In this document: positions 63,213 through 64,000 of the stretch, in pieces | Layout: the number at the start of each line of letters is the position of its first letter | How positions within the stretch are numbered: the stretch's first letter is position 1 | Assembly: GCA_016218685.1 (NCBI GenBank) | Contig: JACRDD010000010.1 | Span: forward strand, 1-64,000 | DNA: 64,000 nucleotides | Source: Desulfobacterales bacterium | GTDB lineage: Bacteria; Desulfobacterota; Desulfobacteria; Desulfobacterales; Desulfosarcinaceae | Direction of reading: 5' to 3' | Made by a program: the position numbers and the translations under genes | The notes under the pieces: model-generated | Database searches by the model: none | What the model was told of the DNA's origin: nothing | The model's input: the letters and a program-made list of their open reading frames with translations, nothing else

Positions 63213-64000
63213 CTATCCAAAAAACTTGTTCGGCAGCCAGGTGGCAATCTGGGGAAAGAGCATGACGAGCCCCATGCCGATACACTCCATGATGGTAAAG
63301 GGAATCACCGAGCGGTAGATGTCGCCCATGGTGATGCTCGGCGGTACGATGGCCTTGAGGTAAAAGAGATTGAAGCCGAAAGGCGGCGTCATGTAGCCGA
63401 TGTTCATGTTCATGATGAAGAGGATGCCGAACCAGAGCGGATCGAAGCCGTGGGCCTTGATGATCGGCATGAAGACCGGCACGGTGATCATCATGATGCC
63501 GGCCGGGTCCAGCACACAGCCCAGGATCAGGAGTAAAATCTGGATGAAGACGATGGTGCCCCAGCGCCCGCCGGGCAAGTACTGCATAATGCTCTCGATA
63601 AGATGGGTGGCCCCCATGCTGTGGTAGGCGGCCGTGAAGGCGTAGGCGCCGAAGAGGATCCACATCACCATGCCAGTGAGGCGGAAGGTGCGGATGCTGG
63701 CTTCCCAGACCAGACCCCAACTCAAGCGTCTGTAAACGGCCGCCGAAATCAGCGAGCCCAGCAGGCCCACCGCCGCGGCTTCGGTGGGGGTGGTCAAACC
63801 GTAAATGATCGAACCCAAGACGGCAAATACGATGGACACCGGCAGGATGATCGCCTTGAGGGCCTTGAACTTCCTGGGCCAGTCGCTGCGCTGATCGAGG
63901 GGTAGGGCCGGCCCTAGGTGGGGCTGGAAAAAGCAGCGGACCAACACGTAAAGCGAAACGATGCACAACAGCAGCAAGCCCGGCAGGACGCCGCCCGCGA
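63213..64000 (-). CDS. TRAP transporter large permease (DctM), C-terminal part
   Basis: 262 residues are visible; the frame continues past the right edge with A-G-G-V-L-P-G-L-L-L, so the gene is cut by the window. DctM/large TRAP subunits have about 12-14 helices and around 430 residues; this is the last 60%. Typical segments are PTEAAAVGLLGSLIS (about 72-86), GMVMWILFGAYAF, the conserved GCVLDPAGIMMITVPVFMPI (positions 161-180), and GYMTPPFGFNLFYLKAI. TRAP systems import dicarboxylates and other organic acids with an ion gradient and a periplasmic binding protein. The binding protein and small permease would be further to the right. Confidence 0.92.
   Translation of the reverse strand, partial: AGGVLPGLLLLCIVSLYVLVRCFFQPHLGPALPLDQRSDWPRKFKALKAIILPVSIVFAVLGSIIYGLTTPTEAAAVGLLGSLISAAVYRRLSWGLVWEASIRTFRLTGMVMWILFGAYAFTAAYHSMGATHLIESIMQYLPGGRWGTIVFIQILLLILGCVLDPAGIMMITVPVFMPIIKAHGFDPLWFGILFIMNMNIGYMTPPFGFNLFYLKAIVPPSITMGDIYRSVIPFTIMECIGMGLVMLFPQIATWLPNKFFG

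Overview
The window (about 60% GC over most of its length) looks like chromosomal DNA of an anaerobic Desulfobacterota bacterium, probably of the Desulfosarcina/Desulfatitalea type. This is inferred from gene content: a HesB-like selenoprotein, a 4-hydroxybutyryl-CoA dehydratase homologue, an unusual GcvH-like protein, many PAS/HDOD/GGDEF signalling proteins, a PEP-CTERM protein and a TRAP transporter. I made no database comparison. No rRNA, tRNA or CRISPR array was seen.

Layout. 1-2.1 kb is an AT-rich accessory patch. It holds the start of an IS630-like transposase, a truncated gene, and two integron attC sites of 67 bp each flanking a zinc-ribbon cassette gene, followed by one or two small membrane-protein genes. 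2.1-9.2 kb has a ZntB-type transporter, a DUF4124-glutaredoxin protein, a HesB-like selenoprotein split by an in-frame TGA, an aldehyde and an iron-type alcohol dehydrogenase, a CPBP-family membrane protein and a cysteine desulfurase. 9.2-20.5 kb is a dense signalling block: a solute-binding protein, a histidine kinase, an Rcp1-like receiver, a 920-residue REC/PAS/REC/GGDEF/HD-GYP protein, an HDOD protein, then a second kinase with an NtrC-type regulator and an archaemetzincin translationally coupled behind it. 20.5-29.4 kb carries a GcvH-like protein, a chemoreceptor with a small secreted sensor protein, TatA, a sugar-isomerase fold protein, a MetE-like protein, a 146-bp near-perfect palindrome and a MoxR/VWA pair.

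29.6-38.1 kb begins with a PEP-CTERM protein behind a sigma-54-like promoter. It continues with a minus-strand catabolic cluster (TetR regulator, AbfD-type dehydratase, SDR, Fe-S protein, acyl-CoA ligase, thiolase). Together these could take 4-hydroxybutyrate through crotonyl-CoA to acetyl-CoA if an enoyl-CoA hydratase is supplied from elsewhere. 38.3-49.4 kb has two secreted lipoproteins, a second HDOD protein, a complete TolC/adaptor/RND efflux operon, and a DnaJ-HTH/MinD-like pair. 49.4-54.5 kb is a compact operon of a Tat-exported aldo/keto reductase, a membrane Fe-S protein, a DUF362 protein and a DUF6599-like protein. The window ends with a diguanylate cyclase, lepA, leuC-leuD, an IclR regulator, a GlcD-type FAD oxidase, a PIG-V-like membrane glycosyltransferase and the C-terminal part of a TRAP permease.

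The strongest points for a second look are the HesB-like selenoprotein with a candidate bacterial SECIS, the integron cassette remnant, the 146-bp palindrome and the AbfD cluster.
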